Assembly (NCBI GenBank): GCA_963922455.1 | Contig: CAWUIO010000009.1 | Span: 26,255 to 90,254 of the forward strand | Direction: 5' to 3' | Length of the DNA stretch: 64,000 nt | Source of the DNA: CAWUIO01 sp963922455 | Lineage (GTDB): Bacteria; Bacteroidota; Bacteroidia; Cytophagales; Microscillaceae | Shown here: piece by piece, positions 25,731 to 33,437 of the stretch | Layout of the letters: every line of letters begins with the position of its first letter | How positions within the stretch are numbered: the stretch's first letter is position 1 | The notes under the pieces: generated by a model | Told to the model about the DNA's origin: nothing | The model's database searches: none | Seen by the model: the letters and a program-made list of their open reading frames with translations, nothing else | Made by a program: the position numbers and the translations under genes

Positions 25731-27263
25731 TTACCCATACCGGTAAGCCTTCAATCTTTCTAAGATAAGCTCCCAGATTTTCTCATAGGGATATACTTCC
25801 AGCTGCTTGACCTCTCCGATATAATCCATGGGGGTATTTTGCAACTCATTATACATTTTCTCGGTTCGCTTGCGGGTCTGGAAAAAGCGGAACTCCTCTT
25901 CTTCCATATCTTTAAGCATATGGATGAAGCACTCGCTTCGGTAATTATTGTCCCGCTTGGGGTAACGGCGGCAATATAAGTTTAGGGCTTGGATGGTATC
26001 CGATACTCCGGTAAGGTCCCATCGTTCTAAATAAAACAGCACCTGGGAGGCTAGTCTACCAATTTGCATCCCGCGCAAATCTTTATCAAAGGCTGGGCGA
26101 TCATCTACATATTCGCTGAGTTTAAAGGAAATTTTGGAGTTTTGGATCATTGCCCGGATCTCCTTTAGCTTATGGCTTTTGTAGAAGAAATGCAGATAGG
26201 CCATAAAAGTCTTCCATTTTTCCTTTTCTTGTTCGGGCAGCAAGCGGAAACCGCTATGTCCCAGGGCTTCGGCAAAAATACTGGCCGCTTTTTGAAAATC
26301 ACCACTGTGCAGCCCCAGCATAAAGCGATATTCCATTTGGGCAAACCACTTCGGACTATCGGCTTGGATCTTCCCTCCTTCTGCTTCCAAAAACTTCTCA
26401 GCCCCCTCTAAGTCTCGTCGATGTAGGAAAGAGTTTAAGACCTGGTTGATCAGCTCTTCCCGAGATTCCTGAGAAAAATAATGAGGGGATTTCTTATGAT
26501 GGGCCAATTGGTTCAGCTGCGTTTGTAAAACGCCCTTAAAATCTTGATTGATACGGTTATACAAAGTAGAAATGCAGTGAAAATTATGCTTGAGCTTATC
26601 ACTCTCATATTTTTGCACATCCGTTCCTACTTTTTGCAAGATCTCTTCGGCTTCCTCGATGATATTTTCCCGGTCGCTCCGCAATTTGAAATAGCGTGCT
26701 TGCAGGTATTGAATAGACTTCTCCGAGTAATTTTCGGCCATCATGCGTTCTTCACTCTCATCGGCAATGGCCTTATAACTTAAAAACTCCTTATAGTTTT
26801 TTTCCTTACAGTGGTAGGCACGTAAATGCCCAGCGCATACATACTCCACAGTAGTGAGCCCTAGGCTTTGCGCCTTACGCATCGTTTTTTCTAAAATCGG
26901 TACCGCAATGCCTGTATTATCATTGGTCATCAAGACCTCGGCATAAAATAAAATCTTATCGCACTCGTGTTTGGTCAACTCGTACTCTGTAATAGAGAAG
27001 CTGGGGCTAATATCCAGGAAAAAGAGGGTATTCAGTAGTTTCTGTTTCAAACGGGTCTTCAAGATCAGATACTTTTTGGCACTGGCATCACATTGATAAA
27101 TATCATGCGCAGCATCATCATCCGATTGATACTTCTTAGAATGAATCCCGTGAAATAGTTTGTAGTAATTACTAGACTTGTTGCGACTGTGCTCGTCGAA
27201 CAACTCGATTTTCTTAATTCGTTTCCGGGTAACAAGGTGGATTAGTTCGCTTAATGAATCCAT
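25731..27263 (-). CDS. Helical-repeat protein of unknown function
   Basis: A 510-residue protein I cannot assign. It is predicted almost wholly alpha-helical, with TPR/SEL1-like helix pairs (for example ILEKTMRKAQSLGLTTVEYVCAGHL and FLHRRDLEGAEKFLEAEGG). It has no signal peptide or TM helix, many charged residues and an aromatic-rich character. The opening helix MDSLSELIHLVTRKRIKKIELF resembles N-termini of Bacteroidota proteins with no known function. It converges on the flippase gene with a 4-bp gap. A cytoplasmic scaffold is the most that can be inferred. Confidence 0.7.
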   Translation of the reverse strand: MDSLSELIHLVTRKRIKKIELFDEHSRNKSSNYYKLFHGIHSKKYQSDDDAAHDIYQCDASAKKYLILKTRLKQKLLNTLFFLDISPSFSITEYELTKHECDKILFYAEVLMTNDNTGIAVPILEKTMRKAQSLGLTTVEYVCAGHLRAYHCKEKNYKEFLSYKAIADESEERMMAENYSEKSIQYLQARYFKLRSDRENIIEEAEEILQKVGTDVQKYESDKLKHNFHCISTLYNRINQDFKGVLQTQLNQLAHHKKSPHYFSQESREELINQVLNSFLHRRDLEGAEKFLEAEGGKIQADSPKWFAQMEYRFMLGLHSGDFQKAASIFAEALGHSGFRLLPEQEKEKWKTFMAYLHFFYKSHKLKEIRAMIQNSKISFKLSEYVDDRPAFDKDLRGMQIGRLASQVLFYLERWDLTGVSDTIQALNLYCRRYPKRDNNYRSECFIHMLKDMEEEEFRFFQTRKRTEKMYNELQNTPMDYIGEVKQLEVYPYEKIWELILERLKAYRYG

Positions 27264-27645
27264 GATGTGTTAGGTTTAAAAAATGAGCAAACGTAAGACA
27301 GGTGACCAGAGAGATGCAAAAAAGTGTTGAATTAATCAGAGGGTTAGCAGATCAATTCAAATAGGAAACCGGGCTTTTAAATTGGTATGTTCACGAAAAA
27401 CGCACAGCTAAAAAAATATATAAATAAGAGAAGTGCCCGAAAAACTTATTTTTTCCCCTTAATATGCTGAAAGCAAATATAGTAACTTTTAAGAAGTAAC
27501 CTAATTTTACTGTAAATAAATAGCCCCAGTTTTTAAAAAACTTTATAAGATCATATCAATTCCAAAAAACCCGGAATTATTATGCATGCAAAACTCACCC
27601 CTTGGGATCACGAGATAAACCGCTCATTACCAAGAGTTAAAACTA
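27264..27645. other. 382-bp AT-rich intergenic interval, nothing recognised
   Basis: Lies between the start of the helical unknown and the 3' end of the GH75 gene. It is AT-rich with no convincing ORF, repeat copy, hairpin terminator or tRNA. It presumably contains the promoter of the gene on its left. Confidence 0.5.
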
Positions 27646-28395
27646 TTATTCTTTCAGACAAGTCTTAAAAAACTCCTTTATTTCCTCTTTTCTTAAAAAT
27701 TGTTCAACTTCCTTTTTCATTTCATCATACAACCTTGGCTGCCTATTTCCACTTCCCGGAAATACTACATAAACCACATTCTCTTCCGTCCCTCCCCGGC
27801 GGGGATTTGCATCAATCCCCAATTGCTTGGCCAGATATATAGAGCCCTCTCCCAACTTTCCGGCGGGTCCGGTATCGGCGTAAATGGCGGCTGTGCTTTT
27901 CCCATTGGCTCGGTTGTACACGTAGGCCAGATCACCCAAACGGGTACCCGTAGCTTGGGCCAAGCGGGCTGGCAAAACGATATATGGAATTTTTTCTGAA
28001 TTGACGTATTTCCGAGGGTCCCACTCCCGGTAGCGGGCATCGGTAAGCGAAGTTGTCGAGACATAATATCCCGGATAAGGGTCTAAACTGTCTTGTACAT
28101 AAGGAATTTCCTGGCCCAAACTATCTGTGTAGGTAGCAATCCCCCACCAATGTCCCGCTTTGCCGGCGTGCTGGAGCGCATCCAAGCCCGTATCTTCGGG
28201 GTGGTATGCCCGTGGACTCCCATCGGCATCTATGGACATCCCCGATAGAAAATAAAAGGCAGGCAAACGATCGTGTACCTGGTAAACAGACACTTCTCCT
28301 TCTTTTTCAAGGGACTTTTCAAAGCATGCCCGCTCCTGGGCTCCTAACTGTCCAAGGAGAAGCATCAAAATACTGCAGTAGAAACATACCCTCAT
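27646..28395 (-). CDS. Glycoside hydrolase family 75 chitosanase-like secreted protein
   Basis: A 249-residue protein with a signal peptide (about 1-19, ending QLGAQE). The following domain resembles GH75 chitosanases: MSIDADGSPRAYHPEDTGLD, GHWWGIATYT, PYVQDSLDPYPGYYVSTTSL, PYIVLPARLA and AAIYADTGPAGKLGEGS, with acidic residues in the expected strands. GH75 enzymes hydrolyse chitosan or related glucosamine polymers. Export suggests polysaccharide attack or cell-wall work; in a predatory bacterium a prey target is plausible but speculative. No PUL genes (SusC/D) are nearby. Confidence 0.8.
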   Translation of the reverse strand: MRVCFYCSILMLLLGQLGAQERACFEKSLEKEGEVSVYQVHDRLPAFYFLSGMSIDADGSPRAYHPEDTGLDALQHAGKAGHWWGIATYTDSLGQEIPYVQDSLDPYPGYYVSTTSLTDARYREWDPRKYVNSEKIPYIVLPARLAQATGTRLGDLAYVYNRANGKSTAAIYADTGPAGKLGEGSIYLAKQLGIDANPRRGGTEENVVYVVFPGSGNRQPRLYDEMKKEVEQFLRKEEIKEFFKTCLKE

Positions 28396-28446
28396 AGTTA
28401 TTGCTTCTTATTTTCAAGCAATTTAGCTATTTCTTCCAGAAGCTTA

Positions 28447-28577
28447 GGGGCTGCCCCCGGTGTTTTCCTTTTTTACCTGAATGGACCCATAGGAGCACCG
28501 GGGTCGGGCTTTCGCTACTCGCCGGCCCCCGCTTAGTCCAACAACGGGCTCAAACAGGCCGCTCTATCCCTCAGCCA
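28447..28577 (+). repeat. Structured intergenic repeat, copy R6 (variant stem)
   Basis: A 131-bp copy with stem CCCCGGTG/CACCGGGG, in the variant group with R2 and R10 (CTCAGCC end, GGGCTCAAACAGGCC). It starts 51 bp upstream of the GH75 start, in the opposite orientation. The 3' end runs into a purine tract (GAGAGCAGAGAAGCC then several GAGAGAG units) resembling that after R4. The 28578-28666 remainder holds only this tract and AT-rich sequence. Confidence 0.9.
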
Positions 28578-28666
28578 TCTTGAGAGCAGAGAAGCCAGAG
28601 GAGAGAGGAGAGAGGAGAGACTACTCGAACTTGCGCAAGCTGTTTCTTTTTAAAATATTTAGCACG

Positions 28667-28768
28667 CTATCCATCACTCACAAGCCTTACCATCTCTTTT
28701 GTATATCGGCATATCTTCTCAAGGGCAAGCAGCATATGCTCAATTCTCTCCCTTTCAATAGGTTCAAC
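28667..28768 (-). pseudogene. Remnant of a HepT/DUF86-like HEPN gene
   Basis: Directly after the nucleotidyltransferase, in a frame overlapping its stop codon, 33 codons read VEPIERERIEHMLLALEKI followed by CRYTKEMVRLVSDG and a stop. This resembles the first helix of DUF86/HepT-type HEPN toxins (RLxHILEAIEKIxxYT). There is no usual start codon and the rest of the domain is missing, so it is best read as the broken partner of an MNT/HepT toxin-antitoxin pair. Short length keeps confidence low. Confidence 0.35.
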
Positions 28769-29003
28769 TGGTATAAATTAAAATTTTATCTTTATCTATA
28801 TAAGGTTTGATGTGGGCAAGTTCGGTTCCTTCCTGCACTAAATATACCTGAGGCCCAGTTTTTTCTTCTAAATCTTGTTGGATATCGATCAGATCAAAAA
28901 GAGTAATCCTTTGATACTCAATCAATCTGATCAAAAGATCAATATCACTATCGGCACTTTCCTCTTCCCGGGCAAAAGAGCCAAACAAGCAAGCTTTTTC
29001 CAT
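28764..29003 (-). pseudogene. MNT-type nucleotidyltransferase, probably N-terminally truncated
   Basis: 79 residues carrying the minimal nucleotidyltransferase signature GSFAREEESADSDIDLL (GSx9-DxD), as in MntA antitoxins that modify their HEPN toxin partner. The usual N-terminal helix of about 15-20 residues is missing: the frame is closed by a stop only eight codons upstream of the ATG, and a MITE begins 57 bp from the ATG. Together with the 33-codon HEPN remnant downstream, this looks like a decayed toxin-antitoxin module. It might still be expressed as a short protein. Confidence 0.6.
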
Positions 29004-29059
29004 GGGTTTACCCCGTAGTTGTGTTTAACTGAAAAGTTGATTATTGTTTTATAGATTAA

Positions 29060-29220
29060 GAAACTGTTTAAATTTAATTGCGTTGGGCTGCAAAGAGCCA
29101 TTTCGGGAACCTGATTTCATCAAATTCATCGCCCGTAGCGCTGCTATGCGCTCCTTGTTGATTTCATCAGAACCCCAAACTGGCCCTTCTCGCCGACAAA
29201 AACTAAACTTAAACAGTTTC
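29060..29220 (+). mobile_element. MITE copy B (3-bp TAA target duplication)
   Basis: A 161-bp element with terminal inverted repeats GAAACTGTTTAAATTTA / TAAACTTAAACAGTTTC, bounded by TAA on both sides. It is nearly identical to copy C in reverse orientation, with only a handful of substitutions, so movement was recent. It sits between the truncated nucleotidyltransferase and the transglutaminase gene, whose ATG is 22 bp past the element. Confidence 0.9.
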
Positions 29221-29241
29221 TAAGTTAAAAAATTAATTGAT

Positions 29242-30051
29242 ATGTGGTTAAATGCTTCTTGCTTACTTGAATTCCAGATACCTGTTCCAACGCCATTTTT
29301 ATTTATGCTAAGACCAAGAAGTGGTGAACAGCAGTGGATTTCGAGAGATGAGTGTTTTCTGTCACCCAATGTATCGACTCTTGAGTTTACCGATACATTT
29401 GGTAATTTATGTCAGCGCCTTAATGCTCCAGCGGGGCATTTCATAGTACAAACAAGTGTTTATGCTGAAACTTCTGATTTCTTTAACCAAGGTTTTGGCG
29501 CTCCATTTGTAGAAGTTCAGTGTCTACCAACCGGAATTCTTCCCTTCTTGTATCCAAGTCGTTATTGTGAGTCAGATAAATTTACTGAAATGGCCTCATC
29601 AATAGTAATGGGCATAAACCCAGGATATAATCAATGTAGTGCAATATCCGATTACATAAGAAATACATTTAATTACTCACCAGGTAGTGGAAACAACTTA
29701 CTTAGTGCTACAGAAGTGAATCAATCGAGAAACATTGTTTGCAGGGATATGGCTCATTTGGGTATTGCTTGTTGCAGGGCATTATCTATACCGTCTCGTA
29801 TGGTAGTGGGATATCTTGAGGGTCTTAATCCAATGGATTTACATGCGTGGTTTGAGGCTTATGTTGGAAACAGATGGTATACATTTGATCCTACACAAAG
29901 TGATTTGAATGGAGGACGTATTGCTATAGCTTATGGTCGAGACGCAGCTGATGTCGCTATTTACACACAATTTGGGAGCCCCGTAGAACTTTTAAAGCTG
30001 AATGTTGAAGTTCAACGAATGCCTAGTCCTCCGAAGCCAAAATTATACTAA
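29242..30051 (+). CDS. Transglutaminase-like cysteine protease-fold protein
   Basis: A 269-residue cytoplasmic protein: a beta-rich N-terminal domain then a transglutaminase core. The catalytic triad is visible: Cys in NIVCRDMAHLGIACCRAL, His in DLHAWFEAYVG and Asp in WYTFDPTQ. It resembles Bacteroidota/Proteobacteria proteins beginning MWLxASCxLxFxIPVPTPFxxMLRPRSG, so it looks full length despite the MITE just upstream. Base composition is AT-richer than the core genes, consistent with acquisition. These proteins may be proteases or amidases; the substrate is unknown. The MITE must contribute to its promoter region. Confidence 0.85.
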   Translation: MWLNASCLLEFQIPVPTPFLFMLRPRSGEQQWISRDECFLSPNVSTLEFTDTFGNLCQRLNAPAGHFIVQTSVYAETSDFFNQGFGAPFVEVQCLPTGILPFLYPSRYCESDKFTEMASSIVMGINPGYNQCSAISDYIRNTFNYSPGSGNNLLSATEVNQSRNIVCRDMAHLGIACCRALSIPSRMVVGYLEGLNPMDLHAWFEAYVGNRWYTFDPTQSDLNGGRIAIAYGRDAADVAIYTQFGSPVELLKLNVEVQRMPSPPKPKLY

Positions 30052-30116
30052 ATATCAATGCTATAATTAACAATAAAAATCACAGTATGTAAAATGCATT
30101 AAAACGCATTTTACGC

Positions 30117-30365
30117 TCAACGGTATTCCCCGATACGGCTCACTAGTACATCCCGATCAAGTAATTGAAGGATTCCTCTGTCTTCTACCTCAAGCCTTTG
30201 GCTGACCAAGGCAATAGCTTCCTTGGCTCTATCTTGGTTTTTAATTTCTCGGTATATTTTTTCACTGAGGTACTTAAGAAATAGGTCTGGATAATTTAAA
30301 TTCAGTTCTTCGGCGAGTACCTTAACTTTTTCTTCGGGTAGGCTTTTCCATGGGCTTATTTTCAA
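30117..30365 (-). CDS. Small hypothetical protein
   Basis: An 82-residue polar, helical protein of unknown family (PEEKVKVLAEELNLNYPDLF, DRAKEAIALVSQRLE). There is no in-frame ATG near the N-terminus; the only start is TTG at 30365, shortly after an in-frame stop, so it could be a truncated relic in the AT-rich island. Composition looks protein-like, but the call as a functional gene is tentative. Confidence 0.4.
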   Translation of the reverse strand: MKISPWKSLPEEKVKVLAEELNLNYPDLFLKYLSEKIYREIKNQDRAKEAIALVSQRLEVEDRGILQLLDRDVLVSRIGEYR

Positions 30366-30640
30366 TTCTAGTCACAGAGGACGTACTGGCATAATGTATA
30401 CGTTTTGCCAAGCTTGTACGGGAGCGTTTTAATGCTATTCTTCTTTTTTTTTATTTTTTCCAAAGGTTTCTGATTTTGTGAGGTGATTACCCGGATACTG
30501 TATCTAATAGATGAAAGAACATGATAATTGAATATATTTTCCCCACTTGTAAGCTTCCCAAACATTTGATTTTTCTTTTACTAAAGCCTTTGGTCTGAAT
30601 TCTTTATATTCACCTCATAAAACTTAATAAACGTAGTCTT

Positions 30641-31051
30641 ATGAAAAAATTAGTGAGCCTGCTAGCTTTTGGCTTGGCCCTCTGCCTTACTTCCCTAAGC
30701 GCTCAAGAAGTGGTTTGTGAAGAGGAGTACTCGCAAAGCCTTTTGACCTGGGCCGATTTTAATCCGGAAGAAAAAAAAGAATTGATCCGTGAGCTCCTCA
30801 GCACGGGCGACTGCTCCTTTGAAGGCATCAAATTATACGGCAAGGTTGAGATAGTTACGTCATTCCCGGATATCAAAATCCAGTATGTGGATGCCTTTCC
30901 GGATATTCGAGTGCAATTTGTGACGGCTTTCCCGGATGAGTGCGGGAAATGGCAAAAAGTGACGAGTTTTCCCGACTTCAAAGTGCAAATTGTAGACGCC
31001 TTCCCCGATATCAAGGTCAAAATTGTAGACGCTTTTCCAGGAGAAGAATAA
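30641..31051 (+). CDS. Small secreted protein with 11-residue FPD repeats
   Basis: A 136-residue protein with a signal peptide (about 1-21, ending LSAQE), a short Cys-containing helical segment, and from about residue 70 six tandem units of the pattern V-[TD]-[SA]-F-P-[DG] followed by [IF]-[KR]-[VI]-x-[IYF]. Units start at VTSFPD, VDAFPD, VTAFPD, VTSFPD, VDAFPD and VDAFPG, with spacing 11, 11, 13, 11, 11. The alternating hydrophobic and charged residues suggest a beta-solenoid or hairpin stack. One unit carries an ECGKW insertion. No function is known to me. A hairpin terminator follows. Confidence 0.8.
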   Translation: MKKLVSLLAFGLALCLTSLSAQEVVCEEEYSQSLLTWADFNPEEKKELIRELLSTGDCSFEGIKLYGKVEIVTSFPDIKIQYVDAFPDIRVQFVTAFPDECGKWQKVTSFPDFKVQIVDAFPDIKVKIVDAFPGEE

Positions 31052-31085
31052 GCCTGCCCCCCCCTTACTCCTTTAAGTAAAAAAG

Positions 31086-31116
31086 AAGACTTTCCTAGCT
31101 GGGAAGGTCTTTTTTA
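31086..31116 (+). terminator. Rho-independent terminator of the FPD-repeat gene
   Basis: AAGACTTTCC-TAGCT-GGAAGGTCTT stem-loop (one G-U pair) followed by a T run, 35 bp after the stop of the FPD-repeat gene. Confidence 0.8.
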
Positions 31117-31181
31117 TGCCTCCTTGCCATCTCGATAGGCGGAATACTAGCAAAGTGCCAGGAAATGTTTTAAGGTAATCC

Positions 31182-31315
31182 GGCTTAGGGATGGAGCGGC
31201 CTGTTTGAGCTCGTGGGGGCCCAGCGGGGAAAGGCAGCGAGTAGCGAGAGCCCGGCCCGCGCCCGGCACTTCAGGTTCCAGCTTGACGTTACACAAATAG
31301 GCGCGGGCAAGCCCC
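31182..31315 (-). repeat. Structured intergenic repeat, copy R7
   Basis: A ~134-bp copy, main stem CCCGCGC/GCGCGGG with a ~37-bp unique loop. It ends 31 bp before the JAMM protease ATG, in antisense orientation to that gene, so it lies in the leader or promoter region of the JAMM-UBL-E1 operon. It is one of the minority of copies not behind a stop codon. Confidence 0.92.
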
Positions 31316-31346
31316 AAAAATCATTGCCCAGAAGTGTTTTCTTGCC

Positions 31347-31784
31347 ATGCATGTTAGTCCACTCCACTCAAAAATAAAAATCAAGGCTAAGGTCTTAGAT
31401 TTTATTCTAAAACACGCCGAAATCACCTCTCCCCAAGAGTGTTGTGGCTTTTTATACGGGCAAGTCGGGGAAATTCGGTCAGTTCAATTAGCCCGGGCGG
31501 TACCCAATAGCCACCCTGGGGACAAAAAGGTACGTTTTACCGTTCATCCTAAAGATTATATACAAGCCGAACGATTTGCCTCTGCCAGTGGGATGGCCCT
31601 CCTAGGTGTTTACCATTCCCACCCCAGGCATCCGGCGGTGCCTTCAGAGGAGGATCTAAAGTTTGCCCATTGGGGTTTTTCGTATATTATCGTCTCCTTG
31701 CAAGAGGGGATATCCGACCGGATACGGTCTTGGTTCTTGAATTCTGATGACGTTTTTGAAGAAGCATGTATCCTGAAAATCTAA
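31347..31784 (+). CDS. JAMM/MPN+ metalloprotease, ubiquitin-like system
   Basis: A 145-residue zinc isopeptidase-like protein with a complete JAMM motif: Glu31 (in SPQECCGFL), then His90-Ser-His92-Pro, seven residues, Ser100 and Asp103, i.e. E...HxHx7SxxD. Bacterial homologues (Mec+, HcyD) cut next to the di-glycine of ThiS/MoaD-like carriers, or release an amino acid built on them. The next two genes encode exactly such a carrier and its E1-like activator (gaps 25 and 26 bp). No signal peptide, so cytoplasmic. It may process the carrier's C-terminal Ala-Tyr, as inferred under the carrier gene. Confidence 0.9.
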   Translation: MHVSPLHSKIKIKAKVLDFILKHAEITSPQECCGFLYGQVGEIRSVQLARAVPNSHPGDKKVRFTVHPKDYIQAERFASASGMALLGVYHSHPRHPAVPSEEDLKFAHWGFSYIIVSLQEGISDRIRSWFLNSDDVFEEACILKI

Positions 31785-31809
31785 GGATGCGGCTCAAGTA
31801 TTTTTTGCT

Positions 31810-32088
31810 ATGGCCAACATATTAATTCCTAGCCCTTTCCGACAATTTACCCAAAACCAAGCTTACTTTGAGAGCTCCGAAACGAGTATTCAAACTGCAT
31901 TGGAAGCGCTTGCCCAGGCTTTTCCAGACCTGAGGCAGCAAATTTTGGATGAAAAGGGCCACTTACAAAAATATATTACCGTTTTTGTGGGAGAAGAAGA
32001 TATCCAATCTTTACAAGGAAATGAGACTCCCCTGGACGTACACTCCGAAGTAAGCATTATGCCTCCGCTTAGGGGGGGTGCCTACTAA
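31810..32088 (+). CDS. MoaD/ThiS-like ubiquitin-fold sulfur carrier with masked GG
   Basis: A 92-residue beta-grasp protein. Its end, MPPLRGGAY, is the MoaD/ThiS pattern, but two residues (Ala91-Tyr92) follow the di-glycine at 89-90. Activation by an E1 needs a terminal glycine, so the extra dipeptide must be removed, and a JAMM protease is encoded immediately upstream. Thiocarboxylated carriers of this type feed sulfur to cysteine (CysO) or methionine (HcyS) synthesis, or to molybdopterin. No moa, thi, cysM or metY gene is adjacent, so the end product is open. Confidence 0.87.
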   Translation: MANILIPSPFRQFTQNQAYFESSETSIQTALEALAQAFPDLRQQILDEKGHLQKYITVFVGEEDIQSLQGNETPLDVHSEVSIMPPLRGGAY

Positions 32089-32114
32089 TACCTAATTATT
32101 ATTGCCAAGGATTT

Positions 32115-33281
32115 ATGGATACGATACAATTTTCAAAAGCCGAACTGGAGCGCTATAGCCGTCACCTTATTTTACCAGACTTTACGATCACTGGTCAAAG
32201 AAAATTAAAAGCCGCCAAAGTGCTGGTGGTAGGTTCGGGAGGACTGGGCAGCCCTCTGCTTTTGTACTTGACTGCCGCTGGCGTGGGTACCCTCGGGATT
32301 GTGGACTTTGACGTGGTAGATGATTCTAATTTACAGCGCCAGGTTTTATTTTCGGTAGAGGATGTGGGCCAGCCCAAAGTAGAAGCGGCCAAAAAGCGTT
32401 TGCAGGCACTCAACCCGCATATTACCATACATACGTACCCGGTACCCCTTAGCTCGGACAATGCCATGGAACTCATCCAAGACTATGACGTAGTGGCCGA
32501 CGGAACGGATAACTTTCCCACTCGTTATTTGGTTAATGATGCCTGTGTCTTATTAGGCAAGCCCAATGTCTACGCCTCCATTTTTCGCTACGAAGGCCAG
32601 GCTTCTGTATTCAATTATCGAAATGCTGAGGGAGTGCTGGGACCTAATTATCGAGATTTGTACCCCAGTCCGCCCCCGCCCGATATGGTGCCCAATTGCG
32701 CCGAAGGAGGAGTAATTGGCGTATTACCCGGCATGTTGGGAACCATCCAAGCCAATGAAGTTATAAAAGTAATTACGGGAGTGGGCGAGCCGCTGTCGGG
32801 GCGTCTTTTTGTCTTTGATGCCGCCAGCTTTGAGACCCGGGTCTTGAAAATCCGGCGCAACGAAAAAAACCCCCTGAATGGCAAAAATCCGAGCCAACAT
32901 GAATTGATCGACTATGATCAGTTTTGTGGACTTCCTCATGAGAAAGAAATAATCGATACTGATATGAAATCAATTACTGTAAGCGAGCTCAAGAAGTACC
33001 AGGACGAAGGCACAGCCTACCAATTAATCGATGTGCGGGAGCCCTACGAATACGAAATTGTCCACATAAACGGGGAGCTCATTCCTATGGGCGAGATTGC
33101 CGACCAGGTTGACAAAATTGCCCGAGACAAGCCCGTGATCATGCAATGCCGCAGTGGCCGACGCAGTGCCGATGTCATTCGTATGCTGGAAGAAAAGCAC
33201 GGTTTTGACAATCTTTACAACCTCGAGGGCGGGATTTTGGCCTGGGCTAAGGAGATTGACCCCAGCAAGCCTCAATACTAA
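32115..33281 (+). CDS. E1-like adenylyltransferase/sulfurtransferase with C-terminal rhodanese
   Basis: A 388-residue MoeB/ThiF/UBA4-type protein. It has an ATP-binding VLVVGSGGLGSPLLLYL (about 36-52), a DNLQRQ-like SNLQRQVLF, the active-site Cys195 in PNCAEGGVIGVLPG, and a rhodanese domain (about 285-388) with Cys345 in MQCRSGRRS. This fusion adenylates the carrier's terminal glycine and transfers persulfide sulfur to it. The first zinc CxxC of the family (usually CYRCLYP) reads NYRDLYP, so that pair is lost. Third gene of the JAMM-UBL-E1 operon. Confidence 0.92.
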   Translation: MDTIQFSKAELERYSRHLILPDFTITGQRKLKAAKVLVVGSGGLGSPLLLYLTAAGVGTLGIVDFDVVDDSNLQRQVLFSVEDVGQPKVEAAKKRLQALNPHITIHTYPVPLSSDNAMELIQDYDVVADGTDNFPTRYLVNDACVLLGKPNVYASIFRYEGQASVFNYRNAEGVLGPNYRDLYPSPPPPDMVPNCAEGGVIGVLPGMLGTIQANEVIKVITGVGEPLSGRLFVFDAASFETRVLKIRRNEKNPLNGKNPSQHELIDYDQFCGLPHEKEIIDTDMKSITVSELKKYQDEGTAYQLIDVREPYEYEIVHINGELIPMGEIADQVDKIARDKPVIMQCRSGRRSADVIRMLEEKHGFDNLYNLEGGILAWAKEIDPSKPQY

Positions 33282-33437
33282 AAATGTCCTCAATCTTTTG
33301 GGTTGGGGCCAAAAGTTCCATTTTTTTTACCCAAAAGCAATCTTTTTTGTTTTTTCAGGGTTATAGGGAGGGTGCCATGTTGGATATTCTGACTTTTTTT
33401 ATTAATTTGCCCGGCCAACCCTAAGCTGCAAGCAAAG

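Noticed and set aside
30368..30565. 65-codon minus-strand ORF just upstream of the small hypothetical
   Set aside because: Lys-rich with no domain resemblance in an AT-rich stretch; not supported.
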